A stretch of 64,000 bases of DNA. Source: Gemmatimonadota bacterium. Lineage in GTDB: Bacteria > Gemmatimonadota > Gemmatimonadetes > Palauibacterales > Palauibacteraceae. Positions 62,827 to 64,000 of the stretch are shown in pieces; the stretch's first letter is position 1, and each line of letters starts with the position of its first letter. Under the pieces are notes generated by a model. The model was not told the DNA's origin, made no database searches, and was given only the letters and a program-made list of their open reading frames with translations. The DNA is taken from NCBI GenBank assembly GCA_029262175.1, contig JAJCZV010000011.1, positions 1 to 64,000 of the forward strand. The letters are read 5' to 3'. The translations under genes were made by a program, and so were the position numbers.

Positions 62827-64000
62827 TCAACGATTCGTACGGGCTCCATCGGCGAGGCCCGATTCGATCCGAAGTCGAACGACGTACTGAACATCGAATT
62901 CTCCGGTCACGACCCCCCAAATACGATCGGCTCTTATGAACGGCGTTGGACTCGACTGAAATCCCTTCGGCATGTGGAGCCGACCCAAGAACTGCCCGTC
63001 GGGTTCGAACACATCATAAACGACGGCCTCGCGGAATTCTCTTACCGGACGTCGCTCGTCATCGGCATCTCGGATCAACTCATCGGCGGGAATCTGCTCG
63101 CCCGTGACATGCAGCTGGACCCAAATCCGTCCATCTTGATCGACTACGATGTCGGAGAAGGTAGGCTTGTCCTTCGGGATCGAGGGGCCATCCCAGTCCC
63201 AGCCAGGTTGGACGGTTCGCATGAGCCAGATCATGAGGTCGCGCTCGTTTCGCCGCTCCGCGTTCGAGACCGCGACCTGCGGTGCGCGGGACTCGATGCG
63301 AAGTACCGGGGCGTCGGATCGGTAGAGATGGACCGCGTATCGGTCCGAAGTTCCGCCGACGTAATACCCCAGCGGGCTAAACGACCATTGAAACTGGGGT
63401 GTGAACGGAACCCGCATGGTTCGCATACGGCCCTCGACCTGCGCGGTCAGGGTCGGAGCATCGTAGTCGACCGGAACGAAGAGCGTATCGCCCGGCTCCC
63501 CAGCTGAGGAGTAGCGAACCAAGCTGCGGCGCCCGTTCGCTTGGAAGTCCCACACGAACTGGTACGCGTTGGACGCCGTGTCGGTGAAGAGACGGATGCT
63601 GGTCGAAAAGCCGCCTCGAATGGGCCACTCATCGAGTGACGCGCCCGCGATCGAGTACACGTTGATCCGTTCGGTCGACGGGTCGCGCAGCAGCACGCGG
63701 CCGTCAGGCAAGACCGCCAGGCCTCCGTCCGGACCGTTGTACTCCCCGGGGCCGCCTCCCTCCTGTCCGATCGTCCGCACGTACACCCCATCGACGTCGT
63801 AGACGAGCAGGGCGGGGGCAAGCTCATCGAGCACAAGGAGCGAGAGGCTGTCGTCGACCGCGAGTGCCGCGATCTGTCCCCAGCTGTACTCCGCTGGTCC
63901 CTGTAGTTGGCCCAGCCTCTGCTCTTCGACGACGCGTACCCCGTCGCCCCAAACGCTGCCGGAAACCGTGCGTACAACGAGCGTGTCGCCAACGGTGTCT
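62827..64000 (-). CDS. Six-bladed beta-propeller (NHL-like) protein, truncated by the window edge
   Basis: The frame is open to the right edge, so the N-terminus is missing; about 391 residues are visible. Blade-like repeats are evident: SLSLLVLDELAPALLVYD then VDGVYVRTIGQEGGGPGEY, GGLAVLPDGRVLLRDPSTER then INVYSIAGASLDEWP, and DIVVDQDGRIWVQLHV then VYDVFEPDGQFLGRL. The pattern of G-x-GPGEY followed by D-G-x-hydrophobic strands is typical of six-bladed beta-propeller proteins, common in Gemmatimonadota and Bacteroidota and often exported lipoproteins. Function is unknown. The 220 bases between it and tig hold no supported gene. Confidence 0.8.
   Translation of the reverse strand, partial: DTVGDTLVVRTVSGSVWGDGVRVVEEQRLGQLQGPAEYSWGQIAALAVDDSLSLLVLDELAPALLVYDVDGVYVRTIGQEGGGPGEYNGPDGGLAVLPDGRVLLRDPSTERINVYSIAGASLDEWPIRGGFSTSIRLFTDTASNAYQFVWDFQANGRRSLVRYSSAGEPGDTLFVPVDYDAPTLTAQVEGRMRTMRVPFTPQFQWSFSPLGYYVGGTSDRYAVHLYRSDAPVLRIESRAPQVAVSNAERRNERDLMIWLMRTVQPGWDWDGPSIPKDKPTFSDIVVDQDGRIWVQLHVTGEQIPADELIRDADDERRPVREFREAVVYDVFEPDGQFLGRLHMPKGFQSSPTPFIRADRIWGVVTGEFDVQYVVRLRIESGLADGARTNR

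Overview
This 64 kb window is GC-rich chromosomal DNA from a free-living, Gram-negative-type (diderm) bacterium. The evidence is a PilQ secretin with PilMNOP, a TonB-like protein, an exported lipoprotein, a System I cytochrome c maturation cluster (CcmABCD) and many GTG/TTG starts with 1- or 4-base stop/start overlaps. Gene content, including the truncated six-bladed beta-propeller protein at the right edge, fits Gemmatimonadota best. This is an inference: no rRNA, tRNA or other phylogenetic anchor was found. No IS element, prophage, CRISPR array or tRNA was recognised, and the window looks like core genome.

Layout. 0.07-2.3 kb (minus): ccmA-ccmB-ccmC-ccmD for haem delivery to c-type cytochromes. 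2.35-3.6 kb: an archaeal-type cofactor-independent phosphoglycerate mutase. 3.6-6.7 kb (minus): an SPW-type membrane protein and a csoR-copA copper-export pair with a 22-bp palindromic operator. 6.8-9.0 kb: a PspA-like coiled-coil protein and a sodium:solute symporter. 9.0-11.3 kb (minus): a DEAD-box-like protein whose ATPase motifs are decayed but whose DbpA RNA-binding domain is intact, coupled to an exported chalcone-isomerase-like protein. 11.4-16.2 kb: an alanine/sodium symporter, two small unknown genes, and a coupled class V aminotransferase-serA pair for serine synthesis. 16.2-22.0 kb (minus): tdh, a lipoprotein, kbl, rpe, moeB-rhodanese and a BtuF-like protein, one tightly packed gene string joining threonine catabolism to housekeeping functions.

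22.1-46.9 kb is a type IV pilus and competence-like region: a TonB-like gene, a double helix-hairpin-helix ComEA-like gene, pilB, pilT, pilC, a first minor-pseudopilin set (FimT/PilV/PilW and a very large PilX-like protein), two small unknowns, pilS-pilR, the major pilin pilA with a strong terminator, a YfhO-family membrane protein, a second minor-pseudopilin set, and pilMNOPQ with a strong terminator. Prepilin peptidase and PilY1 are not in the window.

47.0-58.6 kb (plus): aroC-aroK-topA-xerC-hslV-hslU-argF-gcvT-mogA and a sigma-54 activator with a degenerate receiver domain. 58.6-62.6 kb (minus): engB, clpX, clpP and tig, the usual protein-quality-control neighbourhood. The right end is an incomplete beta-propeller gene.

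The points most worth a second look are the pseudo-helicase, the YfhO protein placed inside the pilus cluster, the oversized PilX-like protein, the candidate sigma-54 promoters, and the 21-bp tandem repeats that extend the N-termini of CcmA and CopA.
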